NCBI GenBank assembly: GCA_963697805.1
Contig: CAVOPB010000004.1
Span: 1 to 64,000 of the forward strand
Direction of reading: 5' to 3'
Length of the DNA stretch: 64,000 nucleotides
Origin: VRUE01 sp963697805
Lineage (GTDB): Bacteria; Actinomycetota; Thermoleophilia; Solirubrobacterales; 70-9
In this document: in pieces, positions 33,305-42,205 of the stretch
How the letters are laid out: each line of letters opens with the position of its first letter
Position numbering within the stretch: the stretch's first letter is position 1
Program-made: the position numbers and the translations under genes
The notes under the pieces: model-generated
The model's input: only the letters and a program-made list of their open reading frames with translations
What the model was told of the DNA's origin: nothing
The model's database searches: none

Positions 33305-35080
33305 ATGGAGCGCGGCAGCGAACCCTCCCGCCTGCCTCGACCCGCTCGCGATGGCGCGCGGGACGAGTTCGTGAGCGCGGAGCGGCTCGCCCGCTACCAC
33401 GAGTACACCCGCAAGCACGGGGTCAACTGGGTCCTCTATCTCCTCGCGCGGATCTTCATGACGCCTTTCTGCCTCGTCTACTTCCGCTACCGGCGCGAGG
33501 GCAAAGAGCACGGCAAGGGGCTGAAGGGCGGCCTGATCGTCGCCGCCAACCACCGCAGCTTCTTCGACCCATTCCTGATCGGCGGCATCCTGCCGTGGAG
33601 CCGGCCGATGAACTACGTCGCCAAGGTCGAGCTGTTCCGCAACCCGGTCCAGGCTTGGTGGATCTCCCGGCTCGGCGGCTTCCCGATCCGCCGCGGCGAG
33701 TCCGACGAGGAGTCGGTGGAGACCGCGCGCCAGGTCGTCGGCCGCGGCGGGAGCGTCTGCATCTTTCCCGAGGGCACCAGGATCCGCAGCGGTTCCCTCG
33801 CCCCTCCCAAGCGGGGCGTCGGCCGCCTCGCGCTCGAGACCGGCGCCCCGGTCCTGCCGACCGCGGTGATCGGCACCGAGCACGTCCGCCGCGGCTGGAG
33901 GATCCGCCCGCGCCGGGTCAGGGTCCGCCTCGGCCGCGCGATCCGCTTCCCGCGCGCGATCGAGCCCTCGCAGCAGCTTGCCGAGAAGGTCACCCAGCGG
34001 ATCTGGCCCAACGTCCTCCTGCAATGGGAAGCGATGGGCGGCCTGCCGCCGATGCGCCGCGCCGCGGTGATCGGCGCCGGCAGCTGGGGGACCGCGGTCG
34101 CGGTCCTGCTCGCTCGCGGCGGCCTCGAGGTCCAGCTCGGGACCCGCACCGCCGTCCAGGCGGCCGAGCTCGCCGAGGAGCGCTACAACCACCGCTACCT
34201 CGAGGACGTCGAGCTCCCCGACTCGATCGACGTCCGGCCGGCGTCGGAGATCGAGCTCGCCGGCCTCGACCTCGTCTGCCTCGCGATCCCCTCCGGCTCG
34301 CTGCCGCAGGCGGTCGGGGCGATCGCCGACCAGGTCAGCGACCGCTCCTCGGTCCTGCTCCTGACCAAGGGCCTGATCGCGCCGCAGGGCAAGCTCCCCG
34401 CCGAGTATGTCGGCGAGCGGGTGCGGGCGCGCGCGATCGCCTGCCTCGGCGGCCCCGCGCACGCCCGCGAGGCGGTCTCCGGCTCCGCCGCGCTCGTCCT
34501 CGGCTCCGCCGACCGCGACCTCCGCCAGCAGCTCGGCGAGGTCTTCGACCGCGCCGGCCTCGTCTGCGAGCGCTCCGGCGACGTCACCGGGGTCGAGATG
34601 GCGGGCGCCGCGAAGAACGCCGCCGTCCTCGCCGCCTCGGCGACCGAGCACTATGGCCGCAACGCCGCCGGGATCGCCGCCGCCGAGGTCTGGAGCGAGT
34701 GCATCGAGTACGCGGTTACCCTCGGCGCCGAGCGCGAGACCTTCACCGGCCTCGCCGGGATCGGCGACCTGACCGCGACCCTGATGGCGCCCAGCGGCCG
34801 CAACCGCCGCGCCGGTGAGCTGCTCGGCGAAGGCACCCCCGCGGCCGAGATCCCCGAGATCATCGGCCAGGCCTCCGAGGGCCTCGACACGGTGCCGATC
34901 CTGGCTCACGCGATCACCGTCGCCGGCAGCCCGGCCGAGGCGCTGGCCGGCCTCGCGGCGCTGATCGAAGGCGAGATCGACGGTGACGAATGGGTCGCCG
35001 GGCTGCGCCGGGTCGAGCAGGCGCGGCGCGCCGACGTGGGCTCCGAGTACCCCAGGCAGGGGGCTAGGCTTGGTGGGTGA
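33305..35080 (+). CDS. plsC-gpsA: Fused acyltransferase (PlsC) and glycerol-3-phosphate dehydrogenase (GpsA)
   Basis: One uninterrupted frame of 591 residues holds two enzymes. Residues about 30-245 are a 1-acylglycerol-3-phosphate acyltransferase: NHRSFFD (His83, Asp88), FPEGTR (154-159) and LAPPKRG. Residues 250-591 are an NAD(P)-dependent glycerol-3-phosphate dehydrogenase: GAGSWGTAVA (257-266), LLTKGLIAP, the catalytic lysine in MAGAAKNAAVLA, AGIGDLTATL and SGRNRRAGELLGEG. No stop lies between; ATG 34052 could start GpsA internally. Both enzymes serve phosphatidate synthesis. There may be one bifunctional protein or two products. Confidence 0.85.
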   Translation: MERGSEPSRLPRPARDGARDEFVSAERLARYHEYTRKHGVNWVLYLLARIFMTPFCLVYFRYRREGKEHGKGLKGGLIVAANHRSFFDPFLIGGILPWSRPMNYVAKVELFRNPVQAWWISRLGGFPIRRGESDEESVETARQVVGRGGSVCIFPEGTRIRSGSLAPPKRGVGRLALETGAPVLPTAVIGTEHVRRGWRIRPRRVRVRLGRAIRFPRAIEPSQQLAEKVTQRIWPNVLLQWEAMGGLPPMRRAAVIGAGSWGTAVAVLLARGGLEVQLGTRTAVQAAELAEERYNHRYLEDVELPDSIDVRPASEIELAGLDLVCLAIPSGSLPQAVGAIADQVSDRSSVLLLTKGLIAPQGKLPAEYVGERVRARAIACLGGPAHAREAVSGSAALVLGSADRDLRQQLGEVFDRAGLVCERSGDVTGVEMAGAAKNAAVLAASATEHYGRNAAGIAAAEVWSECIEYAVTLGAERETFTGLAGIGDLTATLMAPSGRNRRAGELLGEGTPAAEIPEIIGQASEGLDTVPILAHAITVAGSPAEALAGLAALIEGEIDGDEWVAGLRRVEQARRADVGSEYPRQGARLGG

Positions 35081-35640
35081 GCGAGGCCTCCCAGAACGTC
35101 GAACCGGCGAGTCTCGCCCCGGCCGAGAAGGCCGAGATCGACCGCGCCTTCGAGGAGCTCTACCGGGCGCATTTGCGCGATGTCTACTCCTATGCCTACT
35201 ACCGGGTCGGCAATCCCCACGACGCCGAGGACCTGACCGAGCAGGCGTTCCTACAGGCCTACCGGCACTTCCCGCGGGCGCGGGCGGAGTCCGACGGGCG
35301 GCCGCTGCGGCCGTGGCTGATCCGGATCGCCCACAACCTCGCGCTCAACTACTACCGCGACCGCTCGCGGCGGCCGCAGACGCCGCTCGAGAGCGCCGAT
35401 CCGATCCCGGCCCAGCACGGGACCGAGGCGATCGCCGAGGGTCGCGAGGAGCTGCGCCAGGTGATGGAGAACCTCGATCACCTGCCCGACGATCGCCGCG
35501 ACGCGTTGATCATGCGCTTCGCGTTGGGAATGGACAACCGGGAGATCGCCCGCGCCCTCGGTCGCACCGACGGCGCCACCAAGGTCCTGATTCACCGCGC
35601 CATCAAACAGCTGCAGGAGGAGATGGGTGACGATGAGTGA
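35077..35640 (+). CDS. Sigma-70 family (ECF-type) RNA polymerase sigma factor
   Basis: GTG 35077 overlaps the end of the fusion gene. The 187-residue protein has region 2 (YSYAYYRVGNPHDAEDLTEQ, then AFLQAYRHFPRA), the -10 recognition segment RPWLIRIAHNLALNYYRDRS, and region 4 (LIMRFALGMDNREIARALGR, TDGATKVLIHRAIKQL). The following gene overlaps its stop by 8 bases and encodes a one-helix membrane protein, a candidate anti-sigma factor. Targets are unknown. Confidence 0.85.
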   Translation: MSEASQNVEPASLAPAEKAEIDRAFEELYRAHLRDVYSYAYYRVGNPHDAEDLTEQAFLQAYRHFPRARAESDGRPLRPWLIRIAHNLALNYYRDRSRRPQTPLESADPIPAQHGTEAIAEGREELRQVMENLDHLPDDRRDALIMRFALGMDNREIARALGRTDGATKVLIHRAIKQLQEEMGDDE

Positions 35641-35977
35641 AGCTTCTGAGTTCGGAATGATGGGCGGCGAGTTCGAGCGCCTGCTCTCCGACGCGCTGCG
35701 GCCGATCGAGCCGCCCGAGCGCCTCTCCGGCCGGGTCGAGGACACGCTCGCGGCGGTCACTGCCGCCGCCGCCGAGGAGCTCTCCGACTGGGCCGAAGAG
35801 CTCTCCGAGAGCGAGCTGCGCGCCCTCCGCGATCCCCGCAACTGGGTCCGGCCGGTGATCGCGGTCGGGGCCGGCGGAGTCGCCACCGGCGCCCTCGTCC
35901 TGCTCGAGATGCGCCGCCGCGGCCGCCAGCAGACCAAGGGCGGCCTGCGCTCGATCGCCGGCCGCGTCCGTCCCTAG
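35633..35977 (+). CDS. Small single-helix membrane protein beside a sigma factor
   Basis: ATG 35633 overlaps the sigma-factor stop; GTG 35627 is an alternative. The 114-residue product has a cytoplasmic acidic, helical part (ERLLSDALRPIEPPERLSGR, AAAEELSDWAEELSESELRA) and a membrane segment (VRPVIAVGAGGVATGALVLL) with a basic end RRRGRQQTKGG. Tight coupling to the sigma gene suggests it controls that factor's activity, but it has no recognised anti-sigma motif. Confidence 0.6.
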   Translation: MSEASEFGMMGGEFERLLSDALRPIEPPERLSGRVEDTLAAVTAAAAEELSDWAEELSESELRALRDPRNWVRPVIAVGAGGVATGALVLLEMRRRGRQQTKGGLRSIAGRVRP

Positions 35978-36001
35978 CCCGGGGGCGCCTCCCTCAGGCG
36001 A

Positions 36002-36463
36002 TCACACCTCGTTGATCCGGCGTTGCTTCCCCTTTGACGGCGCTGGGGGCGACGGGGCCGCTGGGGGCGCGGCGGCCGTCCGCCGCGGCGTCGCGACCGC
36101 CGCCGCCAGCCCCAGCCCGCCGAGGACGAGGTGCAGCATGTTGTCGCCGAAATTGCAGGGGATGAAGTTGAGGATCGCGTCGTCGGCCCCGATCACGAAG
36201 CCCCAGGCGGCGAGGACGACCAGCAGGAGGCCGAGCCAGAGCGAGTAGGAGCGGGCGGCGAAGCCGGCGACGAGGAGGCCGACGGCGCCGAGGGTGATGT
36301 GGATGACGTTGAGCCAGCCGTTGACGTCGAAGGCGCCGAGCATGGCGTCGACTTCACCCGGGCTGGCGAAGGAGGCGCTGTAGAAGAAGCCGAGAATGCC
36401 GAGGATCACGAGCAGGGCGCCGGTGAACGATGCGTAGAGCCGCGCCGGGCTCGAGGCCTCCAT
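36002..36463 (-). CDS. DUF4383 membrane protein
   Basis: From ATG 36463 the 153-residue product (MEASSPARLYASFTGALLVI) has about four membrane helices: ALLVILGILGFFYSASF, NVIHITLGAVGLLVAGFAA, LGLLLVVLAAWGFVIG and MLHLVLGGLGLAAAVA. NGWLNVIHITLGAVGL and the NxxHLxLG motif near the end are typical of the DUF4383 family. The C-terminal tail is Pro/Ala-rich. The function is unknown. It is convergent with the small membrane-protein gene at 35633 and divergent from the rhomboid gene. Confidence 0.8.
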   Translation of the reverse strand: MEASSPARLYASFTGALLVILGILGFFYSASFASPGEVDAMLGAFDVNGWLNVIHITLGAVGLLVAGFAARSYSLWLGLLLVVLAAWGFVIGADDAILNFIPCNFGDNMLHLVLGGLGLAAAVATPRRTAAAPPAAPSPPAPSKGKQRRINEV

Positions 36464-36516
36464 CCGGGTCTCGCTCCTCGGGGCCAAGTCGCCGCGATTG
36501 TAGGCTCAACAGCCCG

Positions 36517-37335
36517 ATGGACACCTGCTATCGCCACCCCGACCGCGAGACCCGCGTCTCCTGCTCTTCCTGCGGGCGGCCGATCTGCCCCGAGTGCATG
36601 ACGCCGACCCCGGTCGGCATGCGCTGCCCGGAGTGCGCCAGCCAGCGGACGCAGGTGCGGCGGGGCCCGGCCGCCTTCGAACAAACCGGCTTCCGCGCGA
36701 CCTACGTCCTGATCGCGCTCAACGTCGCCGCCTACCTGGCTGAGATCGCGACCGGCACCGGCGGGCTCAGCGGCACCGGCGGCTCGGTGATCGAGAATTT
36801 CGGGCTCCAGGGCGAAGCGGTCGCCGACGGGGAGTGGTACCGGCTACTGACCGGCGGCTTCCTCCACGCCGGCCTCTTCCACATCGGCTTCAACATGTTC
36901 GCCCTCTACATCCTCGGCCGCCTGCTCGAGCCCTCGATCGGCACCCCGCGCTTCGTCGCCCTCTACTTCGCCTCGCTCTTCGCCGGCGCCTTCGGCGCGA
37001 TCGCCCTCACCGACCCGCACACGGTCACGGTCGGCGCCTCGGGGGCGGTCTTCGGCCTCTTCGGCGCCGCCTTCGTGATCGCCCGCGGCCGCGGCCTCAA
37101 CGCCCTTGCCTCCGAGCTCGGAGTGATCCTCCTGCTCAACCTCGGGCTGACATTCGGTATTGCCGGGATCAGCATCGGCGGCCACCTCGGCGGCCTCGTC
37201 GGCGGCCTGGCCTGCGCGATGTTCATCGTCGCCGGCGAGCGCGGCAACCTTGGCTCGAACCCGATGCCGGCCGAGATCCTCGGCATGGTCGCTGTCGCCG
37301 TCTTCTCGATCGCCGCCGCGATCACGATCGCCTGA
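36517..37335 (+). CDS. Rhomboid-family intramembrane serine protease with zinc-binding N-terminus
   Basis: The 272-residue protein begins with a small zinc-binding domain (CYRHPDRETRVSCSSCGRPI, then CPECMTP and MRCPEC) like a B-box. Six membrane helices follow. The catalytic serine is in GASG (173-176, Ser175), the histidine in GGHLGGLVGG (His223), and the HAGLFHIGFNM motif supplies the oxyanion site. It cleaves membrane-protein segments within the bilayer; substrates are unknown. The start ATG 36517 keeps the first cysteine motif. A long perfect hairpin follows the gene. Confidence 0.9.
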   Translation: MDTCYRHPDRETRVSCSSCGRPICPECMTPTPVGMRCPECASQRTQVRRGPAAFEQTGFRATYVLIALNVAAYLAEIATGTGGLSGTGGSVIENFGLQGEAVADGEWYRLLTGGFLHAGLFHIGFNMFALYILGRLLEPSIGTPRFVALYFASLFAGAFGAIALTDPHTVTVGASGAVFGLFGAAFVIARGRGLNALASELGVILLLNLGLTFGIAGISIGGHLGGLVGGLACAMFIVAGERGNLGSNPMPAEILGMVAVAVFSIAAAITIA

Positions 37336-37344
37336 CCGCGACCT

Positions 37345-37387
37345 GCGAATCAAGTTTGCCCTCGTATGGCAGGCAAACTTGATTCGC
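37345..37387 (+). terminator. Long perfect hairpin after the rhomboid gene
   Basis: Arms of 16 bp, GCGAATCAAGTTTGCC (37345-37360) and GGCAAACTTGATTCGC (37372-37387), enclose an 11-base loop. It starts 10 bases after the rhomboid stop and precedes the exported-protein gene at 37443. It is less GC-rich than the surroundings. A related stem is found at 52935-52969. Confidence 0.75.
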
Positions 37388-37442
37388 GGCTGTCAGTCCA
37401 AAGCGCTGGACCGGTCGCCGGGCGGGGGTTACCCTGGATCGG

Positions 37443-39263
37443 ATGAGGTTCCCCAAGGGGTGCCGGCTTCCCGTCCTCGCGGCTCTCGTCCTGGTCGCGG
37501 CGACCGTCCTTGCGCCGGGGGCCGCGGCGAAGGGCAAGAAGGCCGCCTGCAAGGGGACCAAGGTGGCAGTGAAGGCTGGGAAAAAGACGACCTGCCAGCC
37601 CTTCGCCAAGGTCTTCCCGAGCCCAAAATCGATCGACACAAGGCTCGCCTACATTCAGCAGACGGTGAAATTCGACCCGGCGAGTGCGGTGACGGGCAAG
37701 AAGCGCAAACGGGTCAGGAAGCTTCAGAGCAGTTTCCGCGCCGCGGCCAAGCGGGCACAGGCGAAACTCCTCAAGGTTGCGCCGAAGGCGCTGGCCTTCA
37801 TCGACAAGAGGGGAGGTGGCGCGGGCGCCTCTTCATTCCCGCCGGGCCCAGCGCTCACCTCGGCCGGTTGCCATCCGGGGCCCGCGGGCCCAACCGGGGG
37901 CTTTGAAGGCGCCTCGATGGGCATGCTGGGAGACAACGGCGGTTACATGGACGTTCCGATTGGCCATGGCCTGCACGCGAGGGTCACCTTCGTCTCCTGC
38001 GGCGGCGTCACCGCCTTCAACATCCCCGAATGCCCTACTGCCAACGGCATCGTCGACGGCAGAGGCAGGGGCGAGTTCAGCGTGACCTTCGAAATCCGCA
38101 GTTCGAGCCAGGTGATCTCGCGAAGCACCACGAACTTCGAACAGAAAGCGAAGATTCACGGTGAGGTCGGGCCGGACGCCAAGCTCAAGTCGATCGACGT
38201 CGAGCACACTGAGGAAGTCTTCATCGTCGCCACCACCCAGGGTTATCCCATAGTGGTCAGGGGCGGGGTCACGCGGAAGGTCCACATTCCGATGCCGGGT
38301 GGTCACTATGACCCCGCCAGTGCCAGCGCCCGCTTCTTCGGCGATCCGCTCGATGCAAAATCCGGTGCGGAGTCATTCGCGGACACGGCCAAATCCGCGA
38401 TCACCAGCTACCAGAAAGCCGAGGAGCGCTGGAGCAGCTTCAAACAGCCCTACTGCGCGGACCCGGTGTTCGATCCCGACAGCAATGCCACCAAACTGAA
38501 GAAAGGCGAAACGGGGCAGCTCGGAATCTTCGCCAAGGCGCGTGCAGACGGGGGGCGGGCGACGGAGGCGAGATGGACCCTCCTCGGGCCGCTCAACGCC
38601 GATTTCTCGCCGACGACCTCGCAGGACGCCTCGCCGTCGATCCAGTACACCGTCAGCAAATCCCCGGTCGGAGACCAGGTGAAAGTGACCGTGAAAGTCA
38701 CCTCGACCGGCGGTGTCGGCCAAAAGACGTGGACCGAGCCGATCAAGCCGCCCGGCTTCGACCAGGTCAAAGGGACCTTCAACGGGGAAGTTGGGCTCGG
38801 TTTACCCGACAAAGAATCGATCCAGAGCTGGAGCGGCGACGTCACCCTGAATCACACCTTCGGGGCGACCGAGGACGCCCCGGCAGCGGGGATTTACTCG
38901 GTCGAGTCCGGCCACGTCGTGCTCCAGGCGACCGGTCTCGACGGGTCGGGGATCACAGGCTGCCACCAGAGTGGGTCGGTCCAGGGCAAAATCACCGGCG
39001 GCCTGATGGAAGTGACGCCGATCGGGCCGGAAGGAAAACCGCCCTACGAGTACTCGATGAACATCTCGATGCCCTTCATCCCGCTCGAAATCACCAGGTC
39101 CAACTGCCCGGAAGCGGCGAAAGAATTCGAGGGCACAACCGAAAACATCGTCCCGCTCTACAGCCTCCAGCCCAGCGGCCAGGAATCCGCTGACGGTGTG
39201 ACCTACAGCGGCACTCGCACGGTTTCCGTCCTAACCGAGCACTGGGATCTCGTCGCCGAATAG
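37443..39263 (+). CDS. Exported protein of unknown function, 606 aa
   Basis: The signal peptide is clear (LPVLAALVLVAATVLAPGAAA). A lysine-rich segment with two cysteines follows (KAACKGTKVAVKAGKKTTCQ), then a largely beta-structured body with segments such as HARVTFVSCGGVTAFNIPEC, VTRKVHIPMPGGHYDPASA, SIQYTVSKSPVGDQVKVTVK and SWSGDVTLNHTFGA. The middle part (DQVKVTVKVTSTGGVGQKTW) is Ig-like. No enzyme motif is seen. It ends one base before the glutamine amidotransferase gene. The family is not recognised; it is probably a surface protein. Confidence 0.7.
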   Translation: MRFPKGCRLPVLAALVLVAATVLAPGAAAKGKKAACKGTKVAVKAGKKTTCQPFAKVFPSPKSIDTRLAYIQQTVKFDPASAVTGKKRKRVRKLQSSFRAAAKRAQAKLLKVAPKALAFIDKRGGGAGASSFPPGPALTSAGCHPGPAGPTGGFEGASMGMLGDNGGYMDVPIGHGLHARVTFVSCGGVTAFNIPECPTANGIVDGRGRGEFSVTFEIRSSSQVISRSTTNFEQKAKIHGEVGPDAKLKSIDVEHTEEVFIVATTQGYPIVVRGGVTRKVHIPMPGGHYDPASASARFFGDPLDAKSGAESFADTAKSAITSYQKAEERWSSFKQPYCADPVFDPDSNATKLKKGETGQLGIFAKARADGGRATEARWTLLGPLNADFSPTTSQDASPSIQYTVSKSPVGDQVKVTVKVTSTGGVGQKTWTEPIKPPGFDQVKGTFNGEVGLGLPDKESIQSWSGDVTLNHTFGATEDAPAAGIYSVESGHVVLQATGLDGSGITGCHQSGSVQGKITGGLMEVTPIGPEGKPPYEYSMNISMPFIPLEITRSNCPEAAKEFEGTTENIVPLYSLQPSGQESADGVTYSGTRTVSVLTEHWDLVAE

Positions 39264-39968
39264 ATGCGGGTCCTCGCGATCGTCCAGGAGGTCGATGCCG
39301 GCCCGGGCGTCTTCGCCGATGCCGTCGCGGCGCGCGGCCATGAGCTCGATGAGTGGATGAGCGGCGAGGGGGGAGATCCGCCCGCCGATCCGCAGGGCTA
39401 TGGCGCGGTGATGGTCTTCGGCGGCGCGATGAACGTCGATGAGGAGGGCGAGCACCCGTGGCTCGGCGATCAGAAGGCCCTGCTGCGAGACCTGCTCGCC
39501 GCCGGGACCCCGTTGCTCGGCGTCTGCCTCGGCGCCCAGCTGCTGGCGGAGGCGGCGGGGGAGGAGCCGCGCCGGGCGGTGCGGCCGGAGATCGGGTGGG
39601 AACCGGTCGAGCTGACCGTCGCCGGCCGCGAGGACCCATTGCTCGGCGTCCTACCGACGGCCTTCAACGCCTTCCAGTGGCACAGCTATGAGATGGGCAT
39701 CGACGACGGCGAGGTGCTGGCGCGGAGCGAGGTCTGTGCCCAGGCGGCGCGGTTCGGGCCTCTTGCCTGGTCGATCCAGTTCCACGCCGAGGTCAGCGAG
39801 CGCGACGCGCTGAAGTGGATCGCCGACTACGAGTCCGATCCCGACGCTGTCGCGATCGGCCTCGACCCCGAGGCGCTCGCGGCCGAAACCCGCGAGCGAA
39901 TTGCCGCCTGGAACGAAATCGGGCGCGCCCTCTGCGCCCGCTTCATCGACCTCGCCGCGGTTCGTTAG
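39264..39968 (+). CDS. Class I glutamine amidotransferase
   Basis: The 234-residue protein has the GATase triad: nucleophile in GVCLGAQLLAEA (Cys88) and IQFHAEV (His174, Glu176). YGAVMVFGGAMNVDEEGEHP and FNAFQWHSYEMG match the GMP-synthase-like stand-alone group. These release ammonia from glutamine or cut gamma-glutamyl compounds; the acceptor is unknown. It starts directly after the previous stop. Its last 12 codons fall in a 71-bp segment that is tandemly duplicated after the gene. Confidence 0.88.
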   Translation: MRVLAIVQEVDAGPGVFADAVAARGHELDEWMSGEGGDPPADPQGYGAVMVFGGAMNVDEEGEHPWLGDQKALLRDLLAAGTPLLGVCLGAQLLAEAAGEEPRRAVRPEIGWEPVELTVAGREDPLLGVLPTAFNAFQWHSYEMGIDDGEVLARSEVCAQAARFGPLAWSIQFHAEVSERDALKWIADYESDPDAVAIGLDPEALAAETRERIAAWNEIGRALCARFIDLAAVR

Positions 39969-40072
39969 GCGCGCTGTGCGTGAACAAGGAACCGCGCGGC
40001 GTCTGCGCCCGCTTCATCGACCTCGCCGCGGTTCGTAAGTCAAGCTGGGCGTGAATAAGGAACCGCGCGGCG
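39931..40072 (+). repeat. 71-bp tandem duplication at the gene end
   Basis: Copies at 39931-40001 and 40002-40072 both begin TCTGCGCCCGCTTCATCGAC and end AAGGAACCGCGCGGCG. The first includes the end of the amidotransferase gene. Within each unit CGCCGCGGTTC can pair with the later GAACCGCG, so the duplication may double a terminator between two convergent genes. Confidence 0.85.
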
Positions 40073-40085
40073 GGTTGGGGCGTCG

Positions 40086-40834
40086 CTACTCGGGGGTGAT
40101 GTAGGCGGCGGAGATGCCGCCGTCGACCATCATCGAGGAGGCGGTGATGAACGAGGACTCCTCGCTGGCGAGGAAGAGCGCGGCCGCCGCGATCTCCTCG
40201 GCCATGCCGAAGCGCCCCATCGGGACGTGGACCAGGCGACGCCGCGCCTTCTCGGGATCGGACGCGAAGAGCTCCTCGAGCAGCGGCGTGTTGACCGGGC
40301 CCGGGCAGAGCGCGTTGACCCGCACGCCGCGGCGCGCGAACTCGACCCCGAGCTCGCGCGAGAGCGAGAGGACGCCGCCCTTCGAGGCGGTGTAGGAGAT
40401 CTGCGAGACGGCGGCGCCGAGGACGGCGACGAACGAGGCGACGTTGACGACCGAGCCGCCGGCGCCGTTCGAGCAGGTGCGGGATCCCGTGCTTGCAGCA
40501 GAGGAAGACGCCGCGGAGGTTGACGTCCTGGACCCGCTGCCAGGCCTCGAGCGTGGTGTCGAGCACCGACTCGTCGTCGGTCGGGTTGATCCCGGCGTTG
40601 TTCATCAGGACGTCGATCCGCCCCATCTCCTCCGCGACCTGCGCGTAGGCGTCGCGGACCTGCGTCCTCGTCGGCGACGTTGGCCTGGATCGAGAGCTCG
40701 CCCTCGCTCTCGGCGTCGAGGTCGATGCCGACGACGCGGGCGCCCTCGGCGGCGAACAGCCGCGCCGACTCGGCGCCGATCCCGCTCGCGGCGCCGGTGA
40801 TCACGCAGACCTTGTCCCGCAGACGTCCTGCCAT
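40086..40834 (-). pseudogene. Short-chain dehydrogenase/reductase, frameshifted
   Basis: All SDR motifs are present but in three frames: VCVITGAASGIGAESARLFA (cofactor glycine motif), DVLMNNAGINP, and RVNALCPGPVNTPLLEELF with the end FITASSMMVDGGISAAYITP. The catalytic YxxxK lies in the last frame (ISYTASKGGVLSL near 40400). The breaks are near 40668 and 40470 and each could be fixed by one base. The ATG overlaps the aldehyde dehydrogenase stop. It would be a classical NAD(P)-dependent SDR of about 245 residues. Sequencing error is more likely than decay, because coding quality is kept in all frames. Confidence 0.75.
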
Positions 40835-42205
40835 CAGCCCTCCTCGGTTGCGTAGAAGACGTTCTTGACCTCGGTGTAGTGGGTCGAGCGCGTCGGGGCC
40901 GAGCTCGCGGCCGACCCCCGACTGCTTGAAGCCGCCGAACGGGGTCGAGACGCGGACCGAGGTGTTGGAGTTGATCGAGATCACGCCGGTGTCGATCGCC
41001 CGCGCGACCCGCAGCGCCCGCGCCCCGTCGCCGGTCCAGACCGAGCCCGAGAGGCCGTAGATCGTGTCGTTGGCGAGCCGCACCGCCTCCTCCTCGCCCT
41101 CGAACGGGATCACGGCCGCGACCGGGCCGAAGATCTCCTCGCGCGCCGCCCGGTCGTCGTTGTCGACCGGCGCCAGGACGGTCGGCGGGAACCAGTAGCC
41201 GGGCCCGTCGGGCGCGGAGCCGCGGATCGCGACCGGGGCGTCGTCGGGGACGTAGGAGGCGACCGTCTCGCGCTGGCCGGCGGAGACCAGCGGCCCCATC
41301 TGGGTCTCCTCGTGAAGCGGGTCGCCGACCCGTATGCCCTCGACCTCGCCGCGCAGCGCCTCCATGAACTCGTCGAGCGCAGCGCGCTCGACCAGGATCC
41401 GCGAGCGCGCGCAGCAGTCCTGGCCGGCGTTGCCGAACACCGCCATCGGCGCCGCCGCCGCGGCCGCCTCGAGGTCGGCGTCGGCGAAGACGACGTTCGC
41501 CGACTTGCCGCCGAGCTCGAGCGTCACCCGCTTGATCGTCGCCGCGGCGCCGGCGGCGATCCCGCGCCCGACCTCGGTCGAGCCGGTGAAGGCGATCTTG
41601 GCGACGTCGGGGTGCTCGACCAGCCGCTGCCCGCAGACGCTGCCCGGCCCGGCGACGACGTTGAGGACGCCCTCGGGCAGCCCCGCCTCGAGCGCGATCC
41701 GCTCGAGCTCGATCGCGCTCAGCGGCGTCAGCTCGGCCGGCTTCAGGACGATCGTGTTGCCGGCCGCGAGCGCCGGCGCGACCTTCCAGGAGGCGATCGT
41801 CAGCGGGAAGTTCCAGGGCACGATCAGGCCGACGACGCCGAGCGGCTCGCGGAAGGTCATGTCGACGCCGCCGGCGACCGGGATCGTCTGCCCGAGCAGC
41901 CGCTCCGGCCCCCCGGCGTAGTAGCGGAAGGTTTCGGCGACCATCTCCATCTCGCCGCGGGCGTCGACGATCGGCTTGCCGACGTTGCGCGCCTCGGTCA
42001 TCGCCAGCTCTTCGCGGTGCTCGGCGATGTGGGCGGCGAGGCTGTGCAGGAGCGCCGCCCGGTCGGTCGGGGCGACCGCGCGCCAGGCCGGGAACGCCTC
42101 CTTCGCCCGCGCCACCGCGGCGTCGGTCTCCTCGACCCCGGCCCGCGGCAGCTCCGCGATCTCCTCCTCGGTCGCGGGATCGATGACGCTGAAGGTCTCG
42201 CTCAT
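40834..42205 (-). pseudogene. Aldehyde dehydrogenase, frameshifted near its end
   Basis: From ATG 42205 (MSETFSVIDPATEEEIAELP) the protein is a full NAD(P) aldehyde dehydrogenase: PWNFPLTIASWKVAPALAAG, GSTEVGRGIA, LELGGKSANVVFADAD (catalytic Glu) and GNAGQDCCARSRILV with the catalytic cysteine. PFGGFKQSGVGRELG is near the end. An extra C near 40885 shifts the last 15 or so codons; read in the other frame they end HYTEVKNVFYATEEG at the stop 40834-40836. It resembles betaine- and gamma-aminobutyraldehyde-type dehydrogenases. It overlaps the hydrolase upstream and the SDR downstream. Confidence 0.8.

Noticed and set aside
33299..34909. A 536-residue open frame on the minus strand
   Set aside because: It is the shadow of the PlsC-GpsA gene: high third-position GC keeps the antisense frame open, and its Asp/Arg/Gly-rich sequence has no domain.
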